64,000 nt of DNA from an uncultured Clostridia bacterium (GCA_934476075.1 CAKSNH010000003.1:92864-156863); one strand, 5' to 3'. Shown: positions 30,357 to 39,279, counted from the first letter of the stretch. Numbers and translations: made by a program. The notes: a model not told the origin generated them from the sequence alone.

Positions 30357-30454
30357 AATTTGTAGGAAATTGGGTAAAACGCAATGACGAAAAATCAAAA
30401 ACGCTGCCTTATTCCCATGCCCGCAGGCAGAACTTCTATTCATAAACTTTTTTA
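30353..30454 (-). repeat. Dispersed hairpin repeat element, copy C
   Basis: Same orientation as copy B. It has AATTTGTAGGAAATTG, CGCAATGACGAAAAATCAAA and a CTGCC(TT..)GGCAG-type stem, and ends in AAACTTTTTTATT. It differs from copies A and B at scattered positions, so it is an older chromosomal copy. Confidence 0.75.
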
Positions 30455-30595
30455 TTCGGTTTGTGAGCAGCGACTTTTTTTTCTTTTTATTTGTGCTGTA
30501 CCCGAAAAAGTGCTTTGTAAAAACAGTTAATTTTAAATACTAAACAGTAATATTGTTGTGTGAACAAATCAGTAGAAATTAGAATGGTGATAAAA

Positions 30596-30958
30596 ATGGA
30601 TTATACAGAATTAATAAATGCCGGAACGGATATTGATGCTCTTATTAAAAGACTGGGAGACGGCGAAAAAATGATAGGCAAATTGTTCGCTATATTTTTA
30701 AAGGACAAATCATTTTCAGACTTAACGGCGGCAATCGCAGACGATGACCACGATAAGGCAGTTGCCGCATCGCATACGCTGAAAGGTATGTGCGGAAATA
30801 TGTCTTTGACCGAGTTATTTAAGTTATTCAAGGAACAAGTGAATTTGATGCGTGCCGATAAATGGGACGAGGCTTATCAGATGATGGGTAATATAACAGA
30901 GAAATATGAAAATGCGAAACAGAAAATACAACTTTGGCTTGATAACGAATGTAATTGA
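30596..30958 (+). CDS. Hpt (histidine phosphotransfer) domain protein
   Basis: A 120-residue four-helix protein with the phospho-accepting histidine in AASHTLKGMCGNMSLTEL, the HxxKG pattern of Hpt domains. It relays phosphate between a hybrid kinase and a response regulator; no partner gene is next to it, so it acts in trans. I prefer the ATG at 30596 (GGTG at seven bases); GTG 30560 and ATG 30584 are also in frame. Confidence 0.85.
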   Translation: MDYTELINAGTDIDALIKRLGDGEKMIGKLFAIFLKDKSFSDLTAAIADDDHDKAVAASHTLKGMCGNMSLTELFKLFKEQVNLMRADKWDEAYQMMGNITEKYENAKQKIQLWLDNECN

Positions 30959-30969
30959 TTTTATAGTAT

Positions 30970-31050
30970 GGGGAGCAATAAGGGCGGTTTGATAAGTTCG
31001 CCGTAAATATTTTGCGGCGTGGGTACAAGTGACAAAATTCCGCCCGCCCC
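30970..31050. other. Structured non-coding element between hpt and the M23 gene
   Basis: Nested inverted repeats: GGGCGG (30982) with CCGCCC (31040) encloses CGCCG (30999) with CGGCG (31015), and a GGGG/CCCC pair lies outside. No T-tract follows, so it is not an ordinary terminator. The rest of the gap to 31247 is AT-rich with no gene that I can see. Confidence 0.4.
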
Positions 31051-31247
31051 AAATATAACAAGCATTTTAATCTTAACAGTATAGATATATTGCAATTCAC
31101 TTCTAAAATATGGTTTCACGCTCGTTTTATATTAGTTATATGCAGAAAATTCACAGAACATTCGGAAAAATTCACACTCTAATCAGCAAATAATTAAAAT
31201 ATTTACAAAATAACTATAATGTTTAACAATTATTTAACATTTTCATC

Positions 31248-31276
31248 TTGAAAAATTCACAAAAAAAGGTTATAAT
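31248..31276 (+). promoter_or_regulatory. Promoter of the M23 peptidase gene
   Basis: TTGAAA, a 17-base spacer and TATAAT, about 90 bases before the start codon. Confidence 0.65.
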
Positions 31277-31367
31277 AAAAATACTGTAATAACTTCGTAA
31301 TAAATTGAATATAAATAATATAATAAACTATGTTCAAAAAGCAGTTAAATACAGAAAGGAAGTAAGT

Positions 31368-32780
31368 ATGAAAACTGAAAAAGGAAAAAAGCGTAACTGC
31401 ATTGCGGTCGGCGAAAATGTCGGTACTCCGAAAAAGCAAGAACCGTCAAATAAGTTTTTCGATAAAATGAAAAGCTTTGCCGTAAAACAGTTTAATACTT
31501 TAAAAAATGTACATATCAGTGTACCGCATTTTGAGTTGCCCAAGCGTGAAATTATTCATAAGAAAATTCGTGTGTCGGCAAAGAAAAATTATCGTGATAT
31601 GCTGAGAAAATTTGAGAAACAGGCGGTTCGCAGTATAACGGCGGTGTGCGGCACTATGGCGGCAGTGTTCGTATTTTTTATGGTGTTTGCGATATATTTC
31701 ACACCATGCTATGTGTTTGATGTCGAGGGTGCGGTAATCGGCTATGCCGAGGATAAAACGGCTTATGCGGCGGCTTTGAATGATGTAAACAGTGAGCTTA
31801 CCGAGAATTTCGGTCTGGGTGCGGCAATAACAAAGGACGTACACGCTACGCTGACCATCGCAAAACGCAGTGACATCACCGACGGAAAAGAGTTCCGTGA
31901 GAATGTGGCGGCATTGTCGGACTTGATGGTTGACGCCGATATGCTTGTAGTTGACGGACAGGAGCTTGTGGGCTTTGCGTCAAAAGATGAATTGGACACG
32001 GCAGTTGACAACTTCATAAAATCGGTGTCGGAGGAAAACAGTACAGTAACTGTGATGAGTGATATATCCTCAGCCGAAAGATATGTGCCGGCAAGCAAGG
32101 TAACCACATTGGAAAATGCAAACGATATTTTGGGCGGTGAGAACGGACTTAAAGTTCAAACCGTAACCAATGTTACATATGACGAGGAAATACCGTATAC
32201 CACACAGGAAGTGAATGACGATAGCATATTTGAGGGCGAAACTCAAATCGAAACCGCCGGAGTAAACGGTGTAAGAACGATAAATGCCGTTGTGACGGCG
32301 ATAAACGGCGTGGAAACGGGCAGAGAGATATTGTCAGATATAGTGACGGCTGAACCTGTTACGGAGGTTGTCAAAATTGGTACGCACCATATTCCGACGG
32401 GTGTGGGCAGCGGTGAATTTGCGTTCCCGACAAGCGGAACGATAACATCGCATTTCGGTGCGAGATGGAACAGGCAGCACAAGGGCATGGATATTGCCAA
32501 CAGTACCGGTACTGATATTCGTGCCGCTGACGAGGGTGTTGTCAGCTATTCGGGGCAGATGAACGGCTACGGCAATATTATCATTATCGACCACAAAAAC
32601 GGCTATAAAACGTATTACGGGCATTGCAGCGAGCTGTATAAGAATGTCGGCGATATTGTCGAGAAAGGTACTGTAATTGCCGCAATGGGAAGTACGGGCA
32701 ACAGTACCGGACCGCATCTGCATTTTGAAATCCGTGTCGATGATGAGGCGGTCGACCCTGAGGGGTATGTAAGTAAGTGA
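31368..32780 (+). CDS. Membrane-anchored M23 peptidase with G5 domain
   Basis: A 470-residue wall hydrolase. A basic cytoplasmic N-terminus of about 95 residues is followed by one span (ITAVCGTMAAVFVFFMVFAI). Outside are a domain of about 130 residues, a G5 domain (YDEEIPYTTQEVNDDSIFEG to EVVKIGT) and a C-terminal LytM/M23 domain. Zinc ligands are in NRQHKGMDIA and GPHLHFEIR. It probably cuts peptidoglycan cross-bridges in growth or sporulation. ATG 31368 with AAAGGAAGTAAGT. Confidence 0.92.
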   Translation: MKTEKGKKRNCIAVGENVGTPKKQEPSNKFFDKMKSFAVKQFNTLKNVHISVPHFELPKREIIHKKIRVSAKKNYRDMLRKFEKQAVRSITAVCGTMAAVFVFFMVFAIYFTPCYVFDVEGAVIGYAEDKTAYAAALNDVNSELTENFGLGAAITKDVHATLTIAKRSDITDGKEFRENVAALSDLMVDADMLVVDGQELVGFASKDELDTAVDNFIKSVSEENSTVTVMSDISSAERYVPASKVTTLENANDILGGENGLKVQTVTNVTYDEEIPYTTQEVNDDSIFEGETQIETAGVNGVRTINAVVTAINGVETGREILSDIVTAEPVTEVVKIGTHHIPTGVGSGEFAFPTSGTITSHFGARWNRQHKGMDIANSTGTDIRAADEGVVSYSGQMNGYGNIIIIDHKNGYKTYYGHCSELYKNVGDIVEKGTVIAAMGSTGNSTGPHLHFEIRVDDEAVDPEGYVSK

Positions 32781-33017
32781 TTATAGCCAATATTATAACA
32801 GATACTGTACTTTTAAAATGTCGAGAATTGAAAACATTGCGGTTTATTTTGTTTTATGTCAAGGTAATTAATATGCAAATAAATAGTGATTGAGTAAAAA
32901 ACAGGCTTTTAAGTCAGTTTTTAATTGTGGTTATATACAAATTGCTCAATATTTATAGACTGTTTTTGTGTAAAATATAAAACTTGAAATTTTTTTCGAT
33001 TTTTGTAAATATTTTTA

Positions 33018-33047
33018 TTGACGTAGATAGGTTTCATATGTTATAAT
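33018..33047 (+). promoter_or_regulatory. Promoter of the AbrB-type regulator gene
   Basis: TTGACG, an 18-base spacer and TATAAT. The 325 bases between the M23 gene and the next start hold this promoter and otherwise AT-rich DNA without a gene. Confidence 0.65.
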
Positions 33048-33106
33048 ATGGCTGTAAATAGAATTTGTTATCATATTTATCACAATATTGGAAGGAGAAA
33101 ATAATT

Positions 33107-33358
33107 ATGAAATCTACAGGTATTGTAAGAAAAGTTGACGAATTGGGAAGAATTGTATTGCCAATCGAACTAAGAAGAACATTCGGAATTGAAGAAAAGG
33201 ACGCTTTGGAAATCTATGTTGATTCTAACACAATCATTTTGAAGAAGTATGAACCTGCTTGTATCTTCTGCGGCGATGCTAAGGACGTATTCACATTCGG
33301 TGGAAAAAATGTCTGCCCTAACTGTGCAAAGAGCTTGCAAGCACAAATTCAAGACTAA
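33107..33358 (+). CDS. AbrB/SpoVT-type transition-state regulator with zinc knuckle
   Basis: An 83-residue protein. The swapped-hairpin DNA-binding domain is in residues 1-50 (GIVRKVDELGRIVLPIELRR), and the C-terminal part has CIFCG and VCPNC, a likely zinc-binding pair. Such proteins are frequent in Clostridia and regulate the shift from growth to stationary phase. GGAAGGAG ribosome binding site; own promoter and terminator. Confidence 0.92.
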   Translation: MKSTGIVRKVDELGRIVLPIELRRTFGIEEKDALEIYVDSNTIILKKYEPACIFCGDAKDVFTFGGKNVCPNCAKSLQAQIQD

Positions 33359-33398
33359 TTTTTTAGTTACATATTGAGAATTAGTTCTCTGTAAAAAA

Positions 33399-33432
33399 GA
33401 AAGTGTAAATCAATTTTTACACTTTCTTTTTT
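33399..33432 (+). terminator. Terminator after the AbrB-type gene
   Basis: GAAAGTGTAAA and TTTACACTTTC followed by six T. A short relic similar to one end of the dispersed repeat (AATTTGCAGGAA) begins in the T-tract. Confidence 0.85.
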
Positions 33433-33531
33433 AATTTGCAGGAATATTTGATGATAAACCTCAAAAAAACGAGAAAATTAATGATAATTAGATGTTTGGA
33501 GTATTTTGTCGGAATTTAATTGATAAATAAT

Positions 33532-33560
33532 TTGATTTTTTTCAAGAAATAGCATATAAT
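33532..33560 (+). promoter_or_regulatory. Promoter of a candidate small RNA
   Basis: TTGATT, a 17-base spacer and TATAAT in an intergenic region with no downstream ORF. Confidence 0.65.
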
Positions 33561-33565
33561 AATAG

Positions 33566-33663
33566 TGCAGATAGAAATATGCTGTATACTTGTGTATCTG
33601 AATTAACGTTTAAGCGATATGTAATATCGTCAGACACAAGGCCGTCTTTGGACGGCTTTTTTT
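33566..33663 (+). ncRNA. Candidate structured small RNA, about 98 nt
   Basis: Predicted transcript from a consensus promoter to an intrinsic terminator (GCCGTC/GACGGC and seven T). The body can fold: CTTGTG and TCTG pair with CAGA and CACAAG, enclosing a GCGATAT/ATATCG hairpin. There is no ORF of length. It does not match 6S, SRP, tmRNA or RNase P as I know them. Which known family, if any, is open. Confidence 0.6.
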
Positions 33664-33699
33664 AGTCGTGTTAAAATTTTATATCATTAATCAGCCATG

Positions 33700-33751
33700 A
33701 AAAAACCGACCTTCCAATCGTTAGATTTTTGGTCTGACTTTTGGAGGTCGG
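33700..33751 (-). terminator. Terminator of the minus-strand kinase operon
   Basis: On the minus strand CCGACCTCCAA pairs with TTGGAAGGTCGG, followed by six T. It closes the operon running from 38640 down to 33776. Confidence 0.75.
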
Positions 33752-33775
33752 CTCAATCGCAAGCCTTTTTATTAT

Positions 33776-35629
33776 TTAAAACGGAATAATCACCGCCACA
33801 TTAAAAAACGTTTCCGTATTGGATATATCTATTATTCCGCCGTACTTCTCCACAACCGACTGAACAGAGCGGATACCGATACCCGGTTCATTATTTCGTT
33901 TTGATGAATAAAAACTTTGTCCACGCTTTTGTATGTGTCCGCTGAATGTGTTTTTTATCTTAAATTTCATACACTTTTCATTGCACATTCCTATTACGGA
34001 AATCATCTTGTTTCCGCTTTCCATACGCTGACAAGCCTCTATTGCATTTTCAAGCAAGTTCCCAAGCAAAATGCTGAAATCCGTATCCGAAATTGCAATT
34101 TGTTCGGGCACGGCAAAGCTTATGTCAATATCAATATTATGCTTTGCACAACGTGCACGGTAATGCTGTAAAATTGCGTCCGCAAGGATATTCGGACATA
34201 TCGTAACCGACGGCATAACTTCATTTTCTTTGCTTAACTCGGATATATATTCCTGCAATCTCGCAAAATTCTTATTGTTTATAAATCCCTGCATAACCCT
34301 GAGATGCTGACGCAAATCATGACGCAGCTTTCGTGTTTCTTCAATCGACGCACCCAAACGGTCATAATTTTCTTTTTGTATGGTAATCTGTCTGTTCATC
34401 TGCTTTTTCTGTGCATCAAAGGTAAGACCGAATTTGTACGTTTCCACAACGTCATGCCATAGGGTATATCCCAATACCACTATCATCACCATACCGCCCG
34501 TTTCGGAAAACCAGCCTCCGTATATAGGTTCATACAAAAGATATGTTCTGTCCATGGCAATCGCCGCCGCAAAGAATACCGCCCCGAAAAATATCGGACT
34601 TGACAAAACCCGTTTCCGGTTTACCGCAGATATGCTCGATAATACCAGATGTATCGCAATAAACCATTTGTACACCGAAAATACCGCCGAGAATACCTCT
34701 CTGCCGTCAACCGAAACAAATCTTGAAAATGCTGCATATAAAACAGCAGCAATACACATGAGCCATGAAACCGTAAAGGTTACACGTCTGATATATTTCG
34801 GCACACCGCAGACTTTATTCTGCATCATTATCACCAGTGCCGCCATCGCATAATACGAGCCAAGCTCAAACATATAAAGCCATTCTCCCGAAGTTGTCAC
34901 AAACATTCGCAGAGGGAGATAACTTGTGTACCCCATTATCGCAAGACACAAAAACGAGAACATTCTTATGGATTTTTGTTTCATGCTTATTCCCATCCAC
35001 AAAGACAGTATAAAGCACACAAATGCCATTGAAATAAACAGTGTCGAAATCAATACACGCTCACCACGGTATATATTTGTCGAAAACGGCGTACCGAATG
35101 ACGGCGGATATACCATACCGCTGTAATAGTGGTCGGTACAGTTTACCGCAATCAAAACTTGAATACGTCCGCCGCCGTAAAACATTGCGGCACGCTCCTG
35201 CACTCCGCTTTTGCCCGTATCTATATCACCCATTTTGAGCATCAAATCATTGTTTATGTACAGATTATATGCGTTGAATATCTCCGGCAGATTAATCATA
35301 TATGAGTTGGGCTTTTGCGGAAGAATTATATTAAGTCTGTACGTCCCCTTGCCGAACGCAGAATTTGCCGTCATGGACGTTCTTTCGCCTATGTTGATAT
35401 ATTCCATATATCTGTCGGGTCTGCCGTTTGAGAAGTCGCTCGGCTCTAACAGTACATCGGGATAAAACTCCCAATCATATATCAGAAAATATAAATCACT
35501 TTCATTTATATCCTCATCGCTCAAATTCATCACTCCGCCTATCGGCTGAATTGACGAGCGTGTATATTTATTGTTAAAAAAGTACATCAATGTGCATATC
35601 ACCGCTGCCGACAAAACGGCGGAAAGCAT
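33776..35629 (-). CDS. Sensor histidine kinase, GHKL type with 7TM sensory region
   Basis: A kinase of about 617 residues. An N-terminal span, an outer domain of about 170 residues, a 7TM region of the 7TMR-DISM kind and a cytoplasmic kinase follow. The phospho-His is in LRHDLRQHLRVM, the N box in LLGNLLENAIEAC and the G box in PGIGIRSVQSVVEKYGG, as in AgrC/YesM-like partners of LytTR regulators. The start is uncertain: ATG 35629 lies at the edge of the first span; the frame continues upstream to an ATG at 35725 that overlaps the previous gene by 74 bases, and an ATA start near the AAGGAAGG site is also possible. Confidence 0.88.
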   Translation of the reverse strand: MLSAVLSAAVICTLMYFFNNKYTRSSIQPIGGVMNLSDEDINESDLYFLIYDWEFYPDVLLEPSDFSNGRPDRYMEYINIGERTSMTANSAFGKGTYRLNIILPQKPNSYMINLPEIFNAYNLYINNDLMLKMGDIDTGKSGVQERAAMFYGGGRIQVLIAVNCTDHYYSGMVYPPSFGTPFSTNIYRGERVLISTLFISMAFVCFILSLWMGISMKQKSIRMFSFLCLAIMGYTSYLPLRMFVTTSGEWLYMFELGSYYAMAALVIMMQNKVCGVPKYIRRVTFTVSWLMCIAAVLYAAFSRFVSVDGREVFSAVFSVYKWFIAIHLVLSSISAVNRKRVLSSPIFFGAVFFAAAIAMDRTYLLYEPIYGGWFSETGGMVMIVVLGYTLWHDVVETYKFGLTFDAQKKQMNRQITIQKENYDRLGASIEETRKLRHDLRQHLRVMQGFINNKNFARLQEYISELSKENEVMPSVTICPNILADAILQHYRARCAKHNIDIDISFAVPEQIAISDTDFSILLGNLLENAIEACQRMESGNKMISVIGMCNEKCMKFKIKNTFSGHIQKRGQSFYSSKRNNEPGIGIRSVQSVVEKYGGIIDISNTETFFNVAVIIPF

Positions 35630-35651
35630 GATTAAAACTATTCTTTTCGTG

Positions 35652-37916
35652 TTAGTTTTTATGTTTATGCACCTTCCTTGAAATAAAATATGCCGCCCAC
35701 AAAACAGCAGCCAATCCTGCCGCAATAATCTCTTTCAGCGGAAATTTTACCTTGATTTCCCGATTGTCTATATTGTATTCGCCGACCGCATCTATCGGAA
35801 ACACCGAAGTATTGTCCGAATGACTGACATTTTCCAGCACATTTCCGTCAAGCGACAATTCCATATCCGATGGCACACGCATCTTCGCACCGGATACATC
35901 TGCGGTCTTTTTATCGTTTACCGCCACATCAAGCTTGATTTTATCCGCAGCCTTCTCGATATATATCTTCACCATATCTGTCGGAGAGATGTCATTTTTA
36001 TCTATAAAATCGTCCGCAAGCTCAATCATTACCCCGTCTTTTTCAAAACTTGCACTGCCGCCCGCAATATTCTGCATTTCTTCCAAACGCTTGCCTGTGA
36101 CGCTCGTTTCGTTCGGGGTCACTGTTTCGTATCTTTCTCCGGCAGGCTCAGCGTCAATATTCTCTGCCTGTGCCACCGTTTCAATGCTGGGTTTGGTTAT
36201 TATATTTTTATCGTCATTCTGCGACAAAATCTGCTCAGTCGCATTATGTCTTTGAGTTTGCGGGTTTTGTGCTATCGGCATAATCAGCAATGATTTTGTG
36301 CCCGACGAGCTGTGTGCCGACTTTTGCATATTGCTTGACGATGTTTTATCGGTGCTTGTGTTTTTATCGTCCTTTGTATTTTTGTCCGGCTGTACAAGCG
36401 GAGGAATTATCTGCGACGAATTATCTCCGCCGTCCCTGTCGCCCTTTATATTATCCGTCTTTATCTCGTCACCGTTTAATATAACGTGGAGTATATCGGT
36501 AAATTTATTTTCATAATAAAGTTTGAAGTAGTAGTTTGTATCCGCTTTCAGCTGACTTGTCGGGATAAAAAATCCGTTGTTCAGCACAAATCCGTATTCG
36601 TCGGTCATTTCCCACTCGCCGTCCCCAACGGCATAATAAACTTTAATATCATCAATATTGTCAATCTCTTTAAGCCAATCGCACGATATTTCACCGTTAT
36701 ACACTATAACGTGTTCCAAACTTATTTCATCGTCTGCCATGGCATAGAATTTACGTTCAATAATGTTTTCGCACTTCATATACACACCGCTTGGTAAAAT
36801 ATATCTGCCGAATACGGATAATTCTCCCGAATTTTCGGCATTGCCGCACTTATCCCATTCAGCCTTGCAGTAAAACGGGTCACCGTGCTTTGTGAAAAAC
36901 AGATACTCGTTATCATAATTGATATATTCGCTCGGATTGCTGCCGATAGGTATCAGATGAGATACATCTGTATTCGTATTGTCGGGGTATACTTCCTCTG
37001 TCGGCTCGCCGTCGGGGTCATATACCAAAAAAACCTCCTCGATTGTATATTCCTTATCGAATACATATCCCTCCGGCGGAACAATTCTGCCCGTTATCGC
37101 TATTCTGCCGGCAGCGGCTGTATCTGTATCGTCTGCGTCTTTCCAATCTATATCACATTCAAAATATTGTTTGTCCGCACCTTGTATGTAGCAGGTTTCG
37201 CTAAACTCCGAAATATCTATCTTGTCACCCTTTTTTAAAAAGTGCAGATATGCTCCGCTATTTACTATTTCTTCAACCGTTATGGTTGCCAAATCCGATT
37301 GTGACGAATTACTCGGTTTGGTTGTTTCGGTCGGTTCGACAGTTTCGGTAGGTTGTTCCGTTTCGGTCGGCTCGACAGTTTCGGTGGGTTGTTCCGTTTC
37401 AGTCGGCTCGACAGTTTCGGTAGGTTGTTCCGTTTCGGTCGGCTCAACAGTTTCGGTGGGTTGTTCCGTTTCGGTCGGCTCGACAGTTTCGGTGGGTTGT
37501 TCCGTTTCGGTCGGTTCGACAGTTTCGGTAGGTTGTTCCGTTTCAGTCGGCTCAACAGTTTCGGTGGGTTGTTCCGTTTCGGTCGGCTCGACAGTTTCGG
37601 TAGGTTGTTCTGTTTTAGTCGGCTCGACAGTTTCGGTAGGTTGTTCCGTTTTAGTCGGCTCGACAGTTTCGGTGGGTTGTTCCGTTTCGGTCGGCTCAAC
37701 GGTTTCGGTAGGTTGTTCCGTTTCGGTCGGCTCAACGGTTTCGGTGGGTTGTTCCGTTTCGGTCGGCTCGATTGTTTCTGATGGGGCTTCATCTTCACAA
37801 ATCTCGACAGTTTCGCCGGACAAAATCTCCTCTGCCGCATTATCCGCCTCGGCAAAACAGTTCATATTCAAAATCAATAATGCAGTAATTGTAATAAGCA
37901 ATACATTTTTTTTCAT
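35652..37916 (-). CDS. Secreted membrane-anchored protein with twelve 12-residue PTETEQPTETVE repeats
   Basis: A 754-residue protein. It has a signal peptide (MKKNVLLITITALLILNMNC), a repeat region of about twelve 12-residue units PTETEQPTETVE (two units have Lys for Glu), several beta-rich modules, a Ser/Thr/Asp-rich linker and a C-terminal span (EIIAAGLAAVLWAAYFISRK) ending in a basic tail. No sortase motif. It is encoded between its presumed regulator and kinase genes and starts 13 bases after the regulator stop, so it may be the sensory partner of the kinase or its target. The repeats likely form a stalk. Confidence 0.8.
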   Translation of the reverse strand: MKKNVLLITITALLILNMNCFAEADNAAEEILSGETVEICEDEAPSETIEPTETEQPTETVEPTETEQPTETVEPTETEQPTETVEPTKTEQPTETVEPTKTEQPTETVEPTETEQPTETVEPTETEQPTETVEPTETEQPTETVEPTETEQPTETVEPTETEQPTETVEPTETEQPTETVEPTETEQPTETVEPTETTKPSNSSQSDLATITVEEIVNSGAYLHFLKKGDKIDISEFSETCYIQGADKQYFECDIDWKDADDTDTAAAGRIAITGRIVPPEGYVFDKEYTIEEVFLVYDPDGEPTEEVYPDNTNTDVSHLIPIGSNPSEYINYDNEYLFFTKHGDPFYCKAEWDKCGNAENSGELSVFGRYILPSGVYMKCENIIERKFYAMADDEISLEHVIVYNGEISCDWLKEIDNIDDIKVYYAVGDGEWEMTDEYGFVLNNGFFIPTSQLKADTNYYFKLYYENKFTDILHVILNGDEIKTDNIKGDRDGGDNSSQIIPPLVQPDKNTKDDKNTSTDKTSSSNMQKSAHSSSGTKSLLIMPIAQNPQTQRHNATEQILSQNDDKNIITKPSIETVAQAENIDAEPAGERYETVTPNETSVTGKRLEEMQNIAGGSASFEKDGVMIELADDFIDKNDISPTDMVKIYIEKAADKIKLDVAVNDKKTADVSGAKMRVPSDMELSLDGNVLENVSHSDNTSVFPIDAVGEYNIDNREIKVKFPLKEIIAAGLAAVLWAAYFISRKVHKHKN
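37318..37775. repeat. 36-bp tandem repeat array (about twelve copies)
   Basis: The DNA that encodes the 12-residue repeats is itself a 36-bp tandem array with few third-position changes. It can change copy number by slippage or recombination, altering stalk length in steps of 12 residues without a frameshift. Confidence 0.9.
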
Positions 37917-37929
37917 AATTCTACTTTCC

Positions 37930-38640
37930 CTACATATTTTCAAATTCATATTCCATATATTTTCTCAGTATTTCTGATTTCTGCCGTTTTCTTATAGGTA
38001 TTCTCTCGTCATTGTCGAGTACAAAATCGCTGTCTATATTTTTATGTATATGCCCCATATTAACAACAATTCCCTTGTAGCACTCCATAAAATTTTTGTC
38101 CTCCAAAAGCGGAGCAACGGTGTTATAAAATCTGCCCCCTGTGTGAATTACCTTATCTTTCAAATGTATATTTACGGTATTTATTGTTATATCGACATAT
38201 AAAATATCTTTAAAATAAATCTTCACGGGAACTTTATTGGAAATAACGTTAAGAACTTTGCTCTCGTGCACCATATCGGCGGTACATCTATCAAGCACAT
38301 TGTTTAGCTTTTCGGGATTTAAGGGTTTTAAGATATACTGCACCGCATTCACTTCATAGCTTTCTGCGGCAAATGAATTGCTTGTGGACAAAAATATAAT
38401 CTTGCACTTTTTATCCGCCGCAAATATATTCTTTGCGGTATCAACGCCGGTCAGCTCCGCCATATAAATATCCAGAAAGATAATATCATACACTCCGCTT
38501 TGAAATTCGGTCAAAAAATTCTCTCCGCTTGTGAATTCGGATATATCCATGTCAATATTGTTAGCTTGTGCGTACTTATTAAGACATTCCAAAAGTATGC
38601 TGCGGTCACTTACAAGGTCATCAACTATTGCTATTTTCAT
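37930..38640 (-). CDS. LytTR-family response regulator
   Basis: A 236-residue regulator. The receiver domain (MKIAIVDDLVSDRSILLECL) has the acidic pair, the phospho-Asp in IIFLDIYMAELTG near residue 56 and the Lys in YILKPLNPEKL. The LytTR DNA-binding domain covers the last 100 residues (VKIYFKDILYVDITINTVNI ... GIVVNMGHIHK). It is the first gene of the minus-strand operon with the repeat protein and the GHKL kinase. ATG 38640 with GGGAGGAGG. Confidence 0.93.
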   Translation of the reverse strand: MKIAIVDDLVSDRSILLECLNKYAQANNIDMDISEFTSGENFLTEFQSGVYDIIFLDIYMAELTGVDTAKNIFAADKKCKIIFLSTSNSFAAESYEVNAVQYILKPLNPEKLNNVLDRCTADMVHESKVLNVISNKVPVKIYFKDILYVDITINTVNIHLKDKVIHTGGRFYNTVAPLLEDKNFMECYKGIVVNMGHIHKNIDSDFVLDNDERIPIRKRQKSEILRKYMEYEFENM

Positions 38641-38720
38641 ATTATACCTCCTCCCGAAAAACAACCTATATTAATATAAATATATCATTTTTTCATAACA
38701 TTTTCAATAAAAAAACAAAA

Positions 38721-38758
38721 AAAAGTGCATCTTGCTTATAAAAAGTGCGTCTTGCTTA
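38721..38758 (+). promoter_or_regulatory. Two direct repeats, candidate LytTR binding site
   Basis: AAAAGTGCRTCTTGCTTA occurs twice with a 20-bp period, ending eight bases before the -35-like TAGACT of the divergent operon. Direct repeats about two turns apart upstream of the -35 box are the usual setting of LytTR activators, and the LytTR gene starts 80 bases to the left. Confidence 0.6.
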
Positions 38759-38765
38759 AAAAGGG

Positions 38766-38793
38766 TAGACTTTTTTCAAAAAAGTATTATTAT
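38766..38793 (+). promoter_or_regulatory. Promoter of the operon starting at 38857
   Basis: TAGACT, a 16-base spacer and TATTAT; a weak match that would suit an activated promoter. Confidence 0.4.
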
Positions 38794-38856
38794 ATAAAAA
38801 GACGAACAAAATACATCAAAAGCTATGTACTTACACAGGAAGGAAGGGACTGTTAA

Positions 38857-39258
38857 ATGGGTCTGTTTGATATGTTCAAATCAACTGCAAAAGATGCGTT
38901 TAAAAGTTATGACAAAGTAAAGCTCAACAAAAAGCTTACATATGAAGAACTGCTTGACATAATGAAAGACGGAACATATTCTGTCGGCGAACCGTTTATT
39001 ACGGGAACAGGCATTATGAAATGTATCCAGTTTCCGCCCGTTGACAAATACAAAATACAGGTTGCCGTAAGCGGAAAGACTGTCATGATTTCCAAAATCT
39101 ATAACGGCATGGGCGGTATGGCAAAAGAGATGGTAGGCGAGGCATTATTGAGCGATATGTATGACGTTGCAAACGAAGAAAATATCAGTTTAAACAGAGC
39201 TACCCGTGAAATAGGCGAAACGCTTGCCTCACTGTGTCAGGCAAAAGGATTAATGTAA
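38857..39258 (+). CDS. Hypothetical protein, 133 residues
   Basis: A small soluble protein (MGLFDMFKSTAKDAFKSYDK...) with an amphipathic N-terminal helix and a compact alpha/beta middle part (YKIQVAVSGKTVMISKIYNG). I do not recognise the family. It is the first gene of an operon with a TM2 protein and a lipoprotein, divergent from the LytTR/kinase operon. GGAAGGAAGG ribosome binding site. Confidence 0.7.
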   Translation: MGLFDMFKSTAKDAFKSYDKVKLNKKLTYEELLDIMKDGTYSVGEPFITGTGIMKCIQFPPVDKYKIQVAVSGKTVMISKIYNGMGGMAKEMVGEALLSDMYDVANEENISLNRATREIGETLASLCQAKGLM

Positions 39259-39279
39259 AAAATTAAGGGGGACTTATTC

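Noticed and set aside
37318..37775. Regular 36-bp repeats as a CRISPR array
   Set aside because: The units are directly contiguous without spacers and are in frame inside a secreted protein gene. No cas genes are present in the window.
37222..37977. Long plus-strand ORF of 251 codons over the surface-protein repeats
   Set aside because: It is the antisense of the 36-bp repeat array. Because the repeat length is a multiple of three, all frames without a stop in one unit stay open. The product is a monotonous VGSTVSVGCSVS-like repeat without start signals.
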